Shown here: piece by piece, positions 25,879 through 34,909 of the stretch
Layout: every line of letters begins with the position of its first letter
Numbering within the stretch: position 1 is the stretch's first letter
DNA from: HGW-17 sp964516435
Lineage (GTDB): Bacteria; Myxococcota_A; Polyangia; HGW-17
DNA length: 64,000 bases
Assembly (NCBI GenBank): GCA_964516435.1
Contig: CAZEZP010000038.1
Coordinates: forward strand, 12,534 to 76,533
Reading direction: 5' to 3'
Made by a program: the position numbers and the translations under genes
Notes under the pieces: model-generated
Seen by the model: only the letters and a program-made list of their open reading frames with translations
What the model was told of the DNA's origin: nothing
The model's database searches: none

Positions 25879-26273
25879 GGTTCTTCTTCTCCTTGCGGGA
25901 CGAAATCCTCCCGCGGTTGCAGATCGTTTTCGCGCCAGCGGCAGCGCAGGCAGCGTCTTTTGCGGGGACATGCGTCCGTTGCGAAAGGGGCGACGATGCC
26001 GCCTTCGATTCGCAGGCGCCTGCCGGAAACGAGGGCTTCGGCCACCTTGTGCCGGGCCGAATCCACGATGCGGGAGAAGGTGGGCCGGGAAACACCCATC
26101 CGCTGGGCCGCCTGCTCCTGGTACAGTCCCAGGAAATCCGCCAGCCGCAGGGCTTCGAACTCGTCGATGGTGATGACTACGGGTCCCAGAGGATTTTCCA
26201 CGACTCCGAGCGGGCCGAAATCGATGATCGATGGGTTCTGTTCGATACGGCGGCAATGGGGCGGACGAGGCAT
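25875..26273 (-). CDS. DUF134-family HTH protein
   Basis: 132 residues. MPRPPHCRRI at the start, then VVITIDEFEALRLADFLGLYQEQAAQRMGVSRPTFSRI (sigma-region-4-like helix-turn-helix), then VAEALVSGRRLRIEGG: the full DUF134 pattern. A C-terminal Cys cluster (ACPRKRRCLRCRW) may hold a metal or Fe-S cluster. The family commonly sits beside NifX/NifB-like or MinD-type genes and is thought to regulate them. AGGAG precedes the ATG at 26273. Confidence 0.88.
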   Translation of the reverse strand: MPRPPHCRRIEQNPSIIDFGPLGVVENPLGPVVITIDEFEALRLADFLGLYQEQAAQRMGVSRPTFSRIVDSARHKVAEALVSGRRLRIEGGIVAPFATDACPRKRRCLRCRWRENDLQPREDFVPQGEEEP

Positions 26274-26284
26274 GACTCCTCCTG

Positions 26285-26305
26285 TGCACATCTTGTTATG
26301 CACAT
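26285..26305. promoter_or_regulatory. Direct repeats TGCACAT upstream of the DUF134 gene
   Basis: Two TGCACAT copies (26285-26291 and 26299-26305), 14 bases apart, lie 12 bases upstream of the DUF134 start in the divergent region. They may be an autoregulatory operator; this is inferred from position only. Confidence 0.35.
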
Positions 26306-26308
26306 ATG

Positions 26309-26337
26309 TTCAAAACTTGCAATTTGTTTTTTATGAT
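26309..26337 (+). promoter_or_regulatory. Candidate promoter of the five-gene lipoprotein/kinase group
   Basis: TTCAAA (26309-26314) and TATGAT (26332-26337, five of six consensus bases) are separated by 17 bases, about 80 bases before the ATG at 26418. The box lies in a markedly AT-rich stretch of the divergent region. Confidence 0.4.
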
Positions 26338-26417
26338 TTTTTCCACGGGACGAATGGTGGATCAGCTTGCGCGACGCAAGGAATCTCGGGTATTCCTGTC
26401 GGGGAGACGGAAACCGC

Positions 26418-27524
26418 ATGAGTCCCGTCGAAATCGCTATCTTCGCATCCGTTTTCTTCGTGTTCGTGATGCTCGTGTTCGTGGTGATGTTCTTCACCAC
26501 GGCGGGTCTGGGAAAGCGCAAGGAACGCGAGTTCTCCTTCGCTTCATCGGAAAGGCTGTTCGAATTGTACCGCTCGGCGCGGGAAGACGCCCCGCAGGCG
26601 CTGCCCGTGCCCAGCGCCAACGTGCTTTCCGAGCAGGTCCGGCAGGCAGTGGCCGACGGCGCCCTGCTGCGGGCCCGCGTGCTTTCCGTGCTGGTGGGCG
26701 AATTGCGTCAGGAGCCCGATTTCTGCCCGCGCGAACTGGCGCAGGTGTTCCTTCCGGGCCTGCATCAACTCAAAAAGCCTGTGGACATGGAAATCTTCTT
26801 CAACGTGGTGGCGCATCCGGCCATCCGGACGCCCCTGACGCCGCTGCTTTCCGTGCTGGCCAATCCGCTCCTGTTCGCCGCCTGCGCGCCCGCGGCGGCC
26901 CACGATCTGGGCGGGGAGCACGCGGCTTCCCGCCGGCGCAGCCTGGAGCCGGTGCTGGGCATGGTGTATCAACTCTCCCGGCTTCTGCTGCCGTTCGAGC
27001 CGGAGGTGTACTACCTCGACGAGGAAATCGATCTTCTGCACGCGCACACCCGCCAGACGGAGTTGTGGCTCCCGTCGCTCGTGGTGGGAAAGCTCTTCAT
27101 GCAGCGCCCCATCGAGGAACAGCGCGTCCTGCTGGCCCGCAAGATGGCGCTTTTCCGCCCGGAATTGCGCATCCTCACCGTGTTTCCCAACGAATCCGGA
27201 TTCGTGGGCCAGGTGTCCGACCTCCTGCGGCGGCTCTGCGATGACAGGGAAAACACCATTCCGGGGTGGAGCCGCATTCCCGAGCCGGATCGCAGGGAAT
27301 GCACCGAAGCCGCAAGGCTCCTGAACCCGTCGCCCGATGATCTCCAGGCCTGGCGTCGCGGCGCGATCCTGACCTGCTTCCGTCTGGCCCTCCTCGTCAC
27401 GGGCCAGTGGCAGCCCATGCGTGCGGTGATTTCCAGTGAGAACGACCCTTCGGTCCGTGTGGATCTCATGGCCTTCATGGTCCGGGAGTCCTATTGCGAT
27501 ACGATTCTGCAGTTGCGCGCATGA
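26418..27524 (+). CDS. Hypothetical N-terminally membrane-anchored protein
   Basis: 368 residues. One strong N-terminal membrane helix (IAIFASVFFVFVMLVFVVMFF) is followed by a soluble, largely helical region. Features seen are PLTPLLSVLANPLLFAACAP and EEQRVLLARKMALFRPELR, which may be a repeat-type helical fold. No enzyme motif recognised. It is the first gene of a group with overlaps at every junction, and its stop overlaps the histidine kinase ATG by four bases, so it is probably a signalling partner. Start ATG at 26418. Confidence 0.7.
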   Translation: MSPVEIAIFASVFFVFVMLVFVVMFFTTAGLGKRKEREFSFASSERLFELYRSAREDAPQALPVPSANVLSEQVRQAVADGALLRARVLSVLVGELRQEPDFCPRELAQVFLPGLHQLKKPVDMEIFFNVVAHPAIRTPLTPLLSVLANPLLFAACAPAAAHDLGGEHAASRRRSLEPVLGMVYQLSRLLLPFEPEVYYLDEEIDLLHAHTRQTELWLPSLVVGKLFMQRPIEEQRVLLARKMALFRPELRILTVFPNESGFVGQVSDLLRRLCDDRENTIPGWSRIPEPDRRECTEAARLLNPSPDDLQAWRRGAILTCFRLALLVTGQWQPMRAVISSENDPSVRVDLMAFMVRESYCDTILQLRA

Positions 27525-29779
27525 AATATCTCCCGGGAATTCTTTCCTTCCTGCCATTCGGATTCCTGGGCGTGTTCGCCCTGACAGTGGCGACGGGTTC
27601 CCTCTGGGGACCCGCCGGCGTGTTCGACGTGGCAGCGGCTGCCGCGGCACCGCTGGCCTATACGCTCCTCCGGCGGCTCGGATGGCTTGCGGCGCCCGCA
27701 TTTCCGGGCGGCTGGTTCCAGGAGATATTCTGGCAGTCCACCCTCTTTTTGCCTCTCTTTCTTTTTTTAGGAATTGCGCTCGGCATCTGGATGCTTCCCC
27801 CGCTGCGCGATGTGCCGCCGGTCGTCTTCGTCTGGGGCAAGTCCCTGTATCTTTTTTTTCTTCTGGGATATGGAGTTTTCGTTTTCTTTCGAATCCGGCA
27901 TCCGTTGCGTCCCGGAATGGATGCGGACGGTTCCCGCCGGATGGCGACGTTCCGTTTCTTTCAGGTGCTGCCTTATCAATTGGCACTGACGCAAATCCTG
28001 GGAGTTCTGGCGCTGCTGCTCCTCTTTTTATTCCTGTCCATCCGTTATCTCCTCTTTCCCCGGATGTTCCTGCTGTGGTTCGGCGTCGTGGTGTTCATCT
28101 TCTTTCTGGCGTCCTACCTCGTGCAGGTTCCCCATCTGCAGAAGTGTCTGACCCCTTTCATGGGCCGTCTTCTGGAAGCGCAGGACATCGATTACCGGCA
28201 GTTGCGCTCTCCCCTGAGCCTGCGCATGAAACTGCGCCTGTGGTTCGGCATGCTGGCGTTCCTGTCCATTTCCATTTCGGCCGTATGGAGCATCCTGCAG
28301 CATTCCGCGAGCGCCTCGGAATTCGCCCGGCGGCTGGCGCGGGAACGGATCCATGCCGTCGCCCAGGCCCACCAGGAGCGCATGACGTGGAACCCGGGCG
28401 GAGATCCGGCTGCGCTCATGAAATCGCTTCTGGAAGAAGCCGCCCAGCAGGGTGATGCCCTGTATTACTGGGCGCCCGACCAGAATTTTCCGCTGCTCGT
28501 GGGCGCCCGGGAACCCTTGCGGCTCCCCGTGGAAATCCGTTCGCAGATCCGCAATGCCCGGGAAGGCGATATCGCCTGGCATGACCGGAACCTGTATGGA
28601 GGATTTTTGCAAATTTCTCCGGAGAGGCGACTGGGGACGCTCGTGGTGCTGGTGGCGCAGGACGATACGTGGGCGCAACTGGATTCCCGCTCGAAGATCC
28701 TGCACCTGGCCGTTTTTTTTCTCGCCATCTTTTTCATGACGCTGGGCGGTGTGACCCATTTCGTGCGGGAAGTGGTGGATCCGCTCTCGGAACTGGAAGC
28801 CCGTTTCAATGCCATCGCAGCGGGCCGGATGCGCGACCCGATCCTGCCGCGCGGAGAAATCGATGAACTCGGACGCCTGTGCGTGGCGTTCGAGCACATG
28901 CGGCGCACCATCGTGGAAAAGATTGCCACCATCGAGGAACTCAACCTGGGACTGGAGCAGAAGGTGAAGCAGCGCACCGAGGACCTCGAGGAGGCCAACC
29001 GGCAGTTGCAGTCCGCGCTGGAGGATCTCAAGGCCGCGCAGGACCGCCTAGTGGCCGCGGGTCGGATGGCGGCGGTGGGCCGGCTGCTGGCCGGCATCGC
29101 CCATGAGATCAACAATCCGGTCAATGCAGTGTCCAACGTGCTGCCCCCGTTCCAGGAAGCGATTTCCCGGCTGCGGGAGAATCCGGGAGAAGTTGCGTCC
29201 GTGGTGCCGGAACTGGCCACCATGGCGCGCATCGTAGAGCGCGGCACGCGCCGCATCCAGCAGATCGTGGAACGTGTCACGGCTGCCCGGGCGGCGCAAA
29301 GCGAACCACTCGAGAACGTGCCGCTGCGCCAGACCGTCCACGACACGCTGGAACTGCTCCGGGAGCCCCTTTCGGACGTGGAGATGCGCGTGGAGGTCGA
29401 AGAGGCGTGGGTGGTGCTCGCCAGGAAGACCCAACTGGAGCAGGTGTTCACGAACCTCTTCGTGAATGCGGCGCACGCGATGAAGAGCAGGTCCGTGCGC
29501 CGGCTCACGGTCTCGGCCGCGCCCGCCAGTTCCGGGCGCGTGGCCGTCGACGTGGAGGATACGGGCGTGGGAATGTCCGGTGAAGTCCGGGAAAGGATTT
29601 TCGACCCCTTCTTCACCACCAAGGACGTGGGCGAAGGCATGGGTCTGGGCCTTTCCATCGTTCATGAACTCGTGGTAGGCTTCGGCGGCGAAATCGAGGT
29701 ATATTCCCGGGAAGGCGAGGGTACCCGTTTTCGCCTGATGCTCTGGACGGCGGGTTCTCCAGGGAAGGAGTCTTCATGA
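27521..29779 (+). CDS. Multi-pass sensor histidine kinase
   Basis: 752 residues. An N-terminal multi-pass region (about six helices, residues 5-215) precedes a second helix near 245, an extracytoplasmic sensor segment (about 270-390), another helix near 400-420, a HAMP-like linker, a coiled coil (LEQKVKQRTEDLEEANRQLQ) and the dimerisation domain with phospho-His H528 (LLAGIAHEINNP). The ATPase domain has N, G1 (VEDTGVGMSGE), F (DPFFTTKD) and G2 (GEGMGLGLSIV) boxes. No response regulator is in the window, so its partner is elsewhere. Overlaps both neighbours by four bases. Confidence 0.92.
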   Translation: MKYLPGILSFLPFGFLGVFALTVATGSLWGPAGVFDVAAAAAAPLAYTLLRRLGWLAAPAFPGGWFQEIFWQSTLFLPLFLFLGIALGIWMLPPLRDVPPVVFVWGKSLYLFFLLGYGVFVFFRIRHPLRPGMDADGSRRMATFRFFQVLPYQLALTQILGVLALLLLFLFLSIRYLLFPRMFLLWFGVVVFIFFLASYLVQVPHLQKCLTPFMGRLLEAQDIDYRQLRSPLSLRMKLRLWFGMLAFLSISISAVWSILQHSASASEFARRLARERIHAVAQAHQERMTWNPGGDPAALMKSLLEEAAQQGDALYYWAPDQNFPLLVGAREPLRLPVEIRSQIRNAREGDIAWHDRNLYGGFLQISPERRLGTLVVLVAQDDTWAQLDSRSKILHLAVFFLAIFFMTLGGVTHFVREVVDPLSELEARFNAIAAGRMRDPILPRGEIDELGRLCVAFEHMRRTIVEKIATIEELNLGLEQKVKQRTEDLEEANRQLQSALEDLKAAQDRLVAAGRMAAVGRLLAGIAHEINNPVNAVSNVLPPFQEAISRLRENPGEVASVVPELATMARIVERGTRRIQQIVERVTAARAAQSEPLENVPLRQTVHDTLELLREPLSDVEMRVEVEEAWVVLARKTQLEQVFTNLFVNAAHAMKSRSVRRLTVSAAPASSGRVAVDVEDTGVGMSGEVRERIFDPFFTTKDVGEGMGLGLSIVHELVVGFGGEIEVYSREGEGTRFRLMLWTAGSPGKESS

Positions 29780-31749
29780 AACGCATTTTCTGGATGGTTT
29801 TCATTTTTGTCTCCATGATTTCCTGTGATGATTCATCCAAGAAATCCAACAACAGCAATAATAATAATAATAATCAAAATCTGCCACCTGCGCGCTGCCA
29901 GTCCCGGCCCGCGGACCCGGTCGCTTTCACGGACGTCTCCGACGCCGTGGGCATCGGCGTGGAGGGCGAGCATCTGCTGGGAAACCGCATGGGCGCCATC
30001 GATCTGGATGGCGATCACTATCCGGAACTGGTGATCCATACAGTGGACGGCTATACGCGGGATGCGGCGGATACGCCTGTGCACCTGCGCAGGAAGCGGA
30101 TTCTGCGCAACGTGGCGGATCCGCAGGCGCCCGGCGGGCGGCGGTTCGTGGAATACACGGAAGAATCGGGATACGACCGGGTGCCCGGTACCGGAGAACG
30201 GGGGCGCGGGGCCAGTTTCGCCGTGGCCGGCGACATTGATGGCGACGGCTGCCTGGATCTGATCTCCGTGGTGTACCGCTCCACGGCCGAAACGGCCGTA
30301 GTGGACCGCACCCTCGTGCTCGAGGGCGATTGCGCCGGGCATTTCACGCCGGACGAAACGGTGCAACCCTGGCAGAATGACAATTTATATAGCGCCACCA
30401 GTGCGGTGCTCACCGACTACAACCGGGATTCCACGCTGGACCTCTTCATGGGATATTTCTACAAGACATTCGGAACGGCGCCCCAGCAGGACCGCCTGTA
30501 CAAGAATGCCGGAAACGGCGCGTTCGGCGATGTCACCGACTCCGTGGGGATCACCACCTTCACGGGAGGGGAAGCCGAAGGCAAGAATCACAAGCCGACC
30601 TATGGCGTTACGGTGTGCGACGTGAACTCGGATGGCTGGCCGGATCTGCTGTCGAGTTCCTACGGGCGCGCCTGGAACCAGTTGTTCCTGGGCAGCGATG
30701 GCGCCACCTTCACGGACGTGTCCGAGTCGTCCACCTACCGCGCGGACGACGTGACGGATTATTCGGACAACCAGTTCTACATCTGCCACTGCGTGCTCAA
30801 TCCGGGCCCCGAATGCCAGGAAGTACCGCCTGGACCGCGCATGATCTCATGCACCGAGGACTACTGGCAGGTGGGATTCGACGATCAGCCCTTCCGCAAT
30901 GGCGGCAACACCTTCACCACGCTGTGCGCCGATTTCGACAACGACGGCGACATGGATGTCTACCACGCCGAAATCCATCACTGGCACATCGGAAAGAGTT
31001 CAGATTCTTCGCAACTGCTGTGCAACACCGGAGAAACCCCGCTGCGTTTCGAGCGGCCCGGAAACGATGTCACGGGGCTCGCCCGCGTGCATGAATCCGC
31101 AGACTGGAACGAAGGCGACATCACGGCAGTCACCCTGGATTTCGACAACGATGGCCTGCTGGACATCCTGGTGGGGGATTCCGATTATCCGGGCACCCGC
31201 GCGCGCCTGTTCCACCAGAAACCCGACCACACCTTCGAGGAGGTGGCGCTGGATCTCGGCCTGAATGCTCCCCGGGCGGGCGGGGTGACGTATCTGGATT
31301 ACGACCAGGACGGGGACCTCGACCTGCTGGTGGGTTTCTCCCGCATGCGCTGCGCGGCTTCGGACACCGACTGCATCTTCGACGAACCACGCGTGCGCCT
31401 GTTCGCGAACGAAGGCGGCTCCACCGCCAACCGTGTGGTGATCCGCCTGAGCGGCGCGGGCGGCTACGGGAACGCCAATACCAGCGCCATTGGCGCGCGG
31501 GTGCGCGTCACGGCAGGAGGAATGACGCAGACGCGTGAAATCCAGGCCAATTTCGGGCACTTCGGCATCCTCGTCCCGCTGGATGCCGTATTTGGCCTGG
31601 GGGATGCCTGCACCATCGAGCGCCTGGAAATCACCTGGCCGAATCTGGGAGGAACCGTCACCACGCTGGAGAACCTGCCGGCCAATTACGTGTATTCCAT
31701 CCGGGAAGGGGAAGGTCTGGTCCAATGGGAAGAATTGCCGGTCCGCTGA
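29776..31749 (+). CDS. FG-GAP/VCBS repeat lipoprotein with ASPIC/UnbV C-terminus
   Basis: 657 residues. Lipoprotein signal MKRIFWMVFIFVSMISC, then an Asn/Ser-rich spacer encoded partly by an (AAT)n run. At least six integrin-like FG-GAP calcium loops follow, of the D-x-D-x-D-G type (DLDGDHYPEL, DIDGDGCLDL, DFDNDGDMDVY, DFDNDGLLDILVG, DYDQDGDLDLLVG). The final 110 residues fit the ASPIC/UnbV domain found in CRTAC1-like proteins. Surface-exposed beta-propeller; ligand unknown. Coupled to the kinase by ATGA and overlaps the next gene by 25 bases. Confidence 0.9.
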   Translation: MKRIFWMVFIFVSMISCDDSSKKSNNSNNNNNNQNLPPARCQSRPADPVAFTDVSDAVGIGVEGEHLLGNRMGAIDLDGDHYPELVIHTVDGYTRDAADTPVHLRRKRILRNVADPQAPGGRRFVEYTEESGYDRVPGTGERGRGASFAVAGDIDGDGCLDLISVVYRSTAETAVVDRTLVLEGDCAGHFTPDETVQPWQNDNLYSATSAVLTDYNRDSTLDLFMGYFYKTFGTAPQQDRLYKNAGNGAFGDVTDSVGITTFTGGEAEGKNHKPTYGVTVCDVNSDGWPDLLSSSYGRAWNQLFLGSDGATFTDVSESSTYRADDVTDYSDNQFYICHCVLNPGPECQEVPPGPRMISCTEDYWQVGFDDQPFRNGGNTFTTLCADFDNDGDMDVYHAEIHHWHIGKSSDSSQLLCNTGETPLRFERPGNDVTGLARVHESADWNEGDITAVTLDFDNDGLLDILVGDSDYPGTRARLFHQKPDHTFEEVALDLGLNAPRAGGVTYLDYDQDGDLDLLVGFSRMRCAASDTDCIFDEPRVRLFANEGGSTANRVVIRLSGAGGYGNANTSAIGARVRVTAGGMTQTREIQANFGHFGILVPLDAVFGLGDACTIERLEITWPNLGGTVTTLENLPANYVYSIREGEGLVQWEELPVR

Positions 31750-33737
31750 AGGTCTTTCTTTTCCTCGCGCTGTCTGCGGGGTGCGCCGACCCCGGAAAGA
31801 ACACGCCGCCGCAGTTGCAGGAGTGGGGCGCCATGAGCGTGGAACTGGCCTATCCGGGCACGCTGCTCTCCGGCACCCGGCTGTGGGTGGAAGGCGGGCC
31901 ATTTCCCGACGAGAGTTTCGGAACCGTTTCCGTGATGGTGGAAGGCACGTTCCATCACGATGACGGATTCGTTCGCGTGTTCGAGAATCTTCCGGCCGTG
32001 CGCCTGCGCCCGGACCGCGTGTACGTGGATTTGCAGGAATCCCTGCTGGCCCGCCTGTGCGGGGGCGGGATTCGGCCGGGCCAACTGCCGGTGCGCGTAT
32101 GGGTGCGCGCCCGTTCGCTCTTTTCAGGACGCGAGTACGAATCGACGGCGCTGCCCGTGAATTTCACGGTTGCGGACGCGCTGACGCCCGAACTTCTGGG
32201 CATTCAGCCGGATCCCTTCGTGTACCTGGAGGGCAGGCTGGGCATCACGGCCAGGGGCCTGCTGCTGCCTGGGGAAGACGGCGGCAGTTTCGCGGTGGTG
32301 GAAGGCTGCCTGCTGCCGGAGGGCGCTTCGGGGAGTTGCGCATCCAGCGGCAGGGCCGTGGGACCCGTGGAACTGCCGGTAATCGACGTGGACGTCAAGA
32401 CGCGCCAGGGGGCTTCGGTCGTGCTTCCATCGGAGGTGTTCGGCGTGGATCCGGGCCGCTTCACCGGCAGTATCCGCCTTCTCAACCGCTTCTCCGATGG
32501 TTCTTTTTTGCAGAGCGCCTCCTTGGTCCTGGACCTGGAACTGCTGGAGGTGGATCTGGCGCGCGTGGGGACGGAAAAGACATCCCTTGGCGGATACGTG
32601 GAGGTGTATGGACATGCATTCGCTCCTCCCGGGGAGCAGTGCGGCACCACGTTTCTCGTGGAGGGCACGTGGAATCCGCACACCGGCTCGCCGATGCCCG
32701 TGGACATGGTGTGGATTCCCGAAGTGCTCGACGGGGAGCACGCGCGCCACGTACTCGACGAGCAGGCGGATCTGGGAACCCTCGTAAACCTGCGCACGGC
32801 CTGGGGCACGCTGGAGGGGAACATCACGGCCCGGGTGTGCTGCGGTTCGGACTGCCGTGACAGCGGCTCCATTCCGTTGCGGCTGGAAATCCTGCCGGTG
32901 CTGCAGAAAGTGCGCCTGATGTACCAGGACAGTTGGGTGTCCGCGCTCGGGCATTGGGGGCTTTCCGGCGTGGATGCCGCCATTCGCCGCCGCGCGCTGG
33001 ATGTGATGGAAAAAATCTATGAGGGAGTGCACATCGAGTTCACCGAGGAGCCGATCGAGGATTACAAGTTGTATTCGCGGGTGGAAATCCACGGATACGA
33101 CCCCAATGGCTACGGCCTTCTGGGCTACGACAACTCCACCGGCAAGGATGTGGAGAACCGGCGGCTGCACGATGTGCTGGGCGGTCGCAACGCCCTCACG
33201 CAGGAAGATGGATTTCCTGGATATGGCGGCGTTTTCCTGCACAGTTTCTTTGGCTTTTCCCTGCATCCGCCAGCAGGTGTGAAATCCATGGAAATTGCGG
33301 ACCCGCGCTTCGATGCGATATTCGATCCCTTCCGGCCGGACCGCCGCGGAACGCCCGCCAGCGCCCAGGAAGCCGCATCCTTCGTGCCCTCCTCCGATGG
33401 CAGGGTCTGCGACGGCGCGGGTACAAACCGCCTGCAGCAACTCTCCTGCGCGGTCTACACGCTGGGAACCTTCCTGGGAAGCACCCTGGCGCACGAGATC
33501 GGGCACAGTCTGGGGCTGGCGCAGCCCTACGTGGAAGGCTCCTACCACAACGTCGGGGACGTTCCGCTGCGCCTGATGGACGCCGGCAATGCGCGTTCCT
33601 TCGTGGAGCGGGCCGGCCTGCAGGGGGGACGGCTCGAGGCGTTCTGCGATGAAGATTTCGCGTATCTGCGGGCCATTCTGGGCGATCCGCAGAATCCGGG
33701 CCAGGATCAGGGACGCCCCACCTGCGGCGCGCAATGA
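31725..33737 (+). CDS. Lipoprotein with HExxH metalloprotease-like motif
   Basis: 670 residues. Signal MGRIAGPLKVFLFLALSAGC is a good lipobox (SAGC). The first 400 residues look like several Ig-like or IPT-type beta domains (ELAYPGTLLSGTRLWVEGGP, TSLGGYVEVYGHAFAPPGEQ). Near the C-terminus AHEIGHSLGLAQP gives H590-E591-x-x-H594 and G597 as in metzincins, but the third-ligand position is Gln600; His608 could serve instead. A Cys pair flanks this region. It may be a surface protease, but that is not certain. Overlaps both neighbours. Confidence 0.75.
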   Translation: MGRIAGPLKVFLFLALSAGCADPGKNTPPQLQEWGAMSVELAYPGTLLSGTRLWVEGGPFPDESFGTVSVMVEGTFHHDDGFVRVFENLPAVRLRPDRVYVDLQESLLARLCGGGIRPGQLPVRVWVRARSLFSGREYESTALPVNFTVADALTPELLGIQPDPFVYLEGRLGITARGLLLPGEDGGSFAVVEGCLLPEGASGSCASSGRAVGPVELPVIDVDVKTRQGASVVLPSEVFGVDPGRFTGSIRLLNRFSDGSFLQSASLVLDLELLEVDLARVGTEKTSLGGYVEVYGHAFAPPGEQCGTTFLVEGTWNPHTGSPMPVDMVWIPEVLDGEHARHVLDEQADLGTLVNLRTAWGTLEGNITARVCCGSDCRDSGSIPLRLEILPVLQKVRLMYQDSWVSALGHWGLSGVDAAIRRRALDVMEKIYEGVHIEFTEEPIEDYKLYSRVEIHGYDPNGYGLLGYDNSTGKDVENRRLHDVLGGRNALTQEDGFPGYGGVFLHSFFGFSLHPPAGVKSMEIADPRFDAIFDPFRPDRRGTPASAQEAASFVPSSDGRVCDGAGTNRLQQLSCAVYTLGTFLGSTLAHEIGHSLGLAQPYVEGSYHNVGDVPLRLMDAGNARSFVERAGLQGGRLEAFCDEDFAYLRAILGDPQNPGQDQGRPTCGAQ

Positions 33738-34879
33738 CTGGCTCGTTTTCCTTCGACCAGGGTTCCGGGTGGGCGCGGCTCCTGGCGGCCGTTGCCGCCT
33801 TCATAGCGCTTTCGCTCTTGCCGTCCTGTGACTGGTTCGGCCGGAAAACGGAGGATGAACCGCCGGAAAAATCCCTGCCTCTGCTCGAGATGCCCGATGC
33901 ATCCACGGTCGCGCAGCGGTTCAAGACGCTCAGTCGCGAAGGTGTCGAATGGGAGCATTACCTGACGGCTCCGGGCATTCTGTGGAGGGGGACCCGCAAG
34001 TTCTTTTCTTTCGCTTACCTGCAGGCGGGCGCGCCGGTTTCCTCCATGAGAAGCGCGCTGGTGCTGATTCCCACGGCGCTTCCCGCGAAGGGGGATCCCG
34101 GCATCGTGTTCCAGGAGGTGCCCGGCACGATTTTCGAAATCCATTCGATCCGGCTCGGCGCTTCCCTGGAGGCGCAACTGCTTTTCAGCGTATCCGTGCG
34201 CCGGGAAGGGGAGAGCCAGGTGCTGTCCAGCATCTACTGGGATGTCAAGAAAGACAAGAATTTCAACGACTTGCGTTTCATCGAGGTCTGGAAGGTGGTG
34301 CACGCATACGACCTCCTGGATGCGCGAGGCAGTTACAGGCCCCCTGATTTCCATTACTGGGACGTGGACGACGACGGTCTTCAGGAAGTGGTGGTGACCA
34401 ATGCGTGGAAGGACAAGCCTCCGCCATGGCGGTACCGCTGGGCCGTCTTCCACTGGGACCCGCAGTCCCGGCGCATGGAGCCGCGCCGGGGACTGGCGCT
34501 GTTTCCTTTCAAGGAGCAGCATCCGGAGTGGCTGGCGCTGGCTCTTGTGGAAATGCTGCGCCTCAGGTCGCCGGAAGAGGAGTTGGCGGCGTATTTTTCT
34601 TCCGCTCCCGGCTGCGAGATGAAGCGCACCCTGCAGATGGCGGCCGCGCTCGAGGGAGTCCTGTCGCCGCCGCGGACGGTTTCCGGAAATGCCGGAACTG
34701 CCCGCGTGCAACTGGATGCCCTTCCTTCATCCGGCAAGGAAGGCCGCAAGGAGAGCGTTGGCAGGGAAAGCCAGAAGGATCGCCTGCGCCTGGAGGTCGA
34801 ATTGCGCAATGAGCCCATTGCATTCGACCGCTGGCGGATATGCCGCGCACAATTATATCGAGTGCGGGAAAATAATTGA
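33734..34879 (+). CDS. Putative lipoprotein, last gene of the five-gene group
   Basis: 381 residues. N-terminus with a hydrophobic stretch ending LLPSC (lipobox). A polar linker is followed by a domain with strands, an FG-GAP-like loop (DFHYWDVDDDGLQEVVVTN) and a C-terminal Arg/Glu-rich part. No family assigned; the single D-x-D-x-D-G loop hints at the same calcium-binding style as the FG-GAP protein. ATGA overlap (33734-33737) with the HExxH gene. The 30-base AT-rich gap to the convergent rpe has no evident terminator. Confidence 0.7.
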   Translation: MTGSFSFDQGSGWARLLAAVAAFIALSLLPSCDWFGRKTEDEPPEKSLPLLEMPDASTVAQRFKTLSREGVEWEHYLTAPGILWRGTRKFFSFAYLQAGAPVSSMRSALVLIPTALPAKGDPGIVFQEVPGTIFEIHSIRLGASLEAQLLFSVSVRREGESQVLSSIYWDVKKDKNFNDLRFIEVWKVVHAYDLLDARGSYRPPDFHYWDVDDDGLQEVVVTNAWKDKPPPWRYRWAVFHWDPQSRRMEPRRGLALFPFKEQHPEWLALALVEMLRLRSPEEELAAYFSSAPGCEMKRTLQMAAALEGVLSPPRTVSGNAGTARVQLDALPSSGKEGRKESVGRESQKDRLRLEVELRNEPIAFDRWRICRAQLYRVRENN

Positions 34880-34909
34880 ATTTGCTTTGAATTTTTTGGT
34901 GATTGTGAT

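Noticed and set aside
29851..29880. Phase-variable repeat in the FG-GAP lipoprotein gene
   Set aside because: The (AAT)n run is a trinucleotide, so length changes would not shift the frame.
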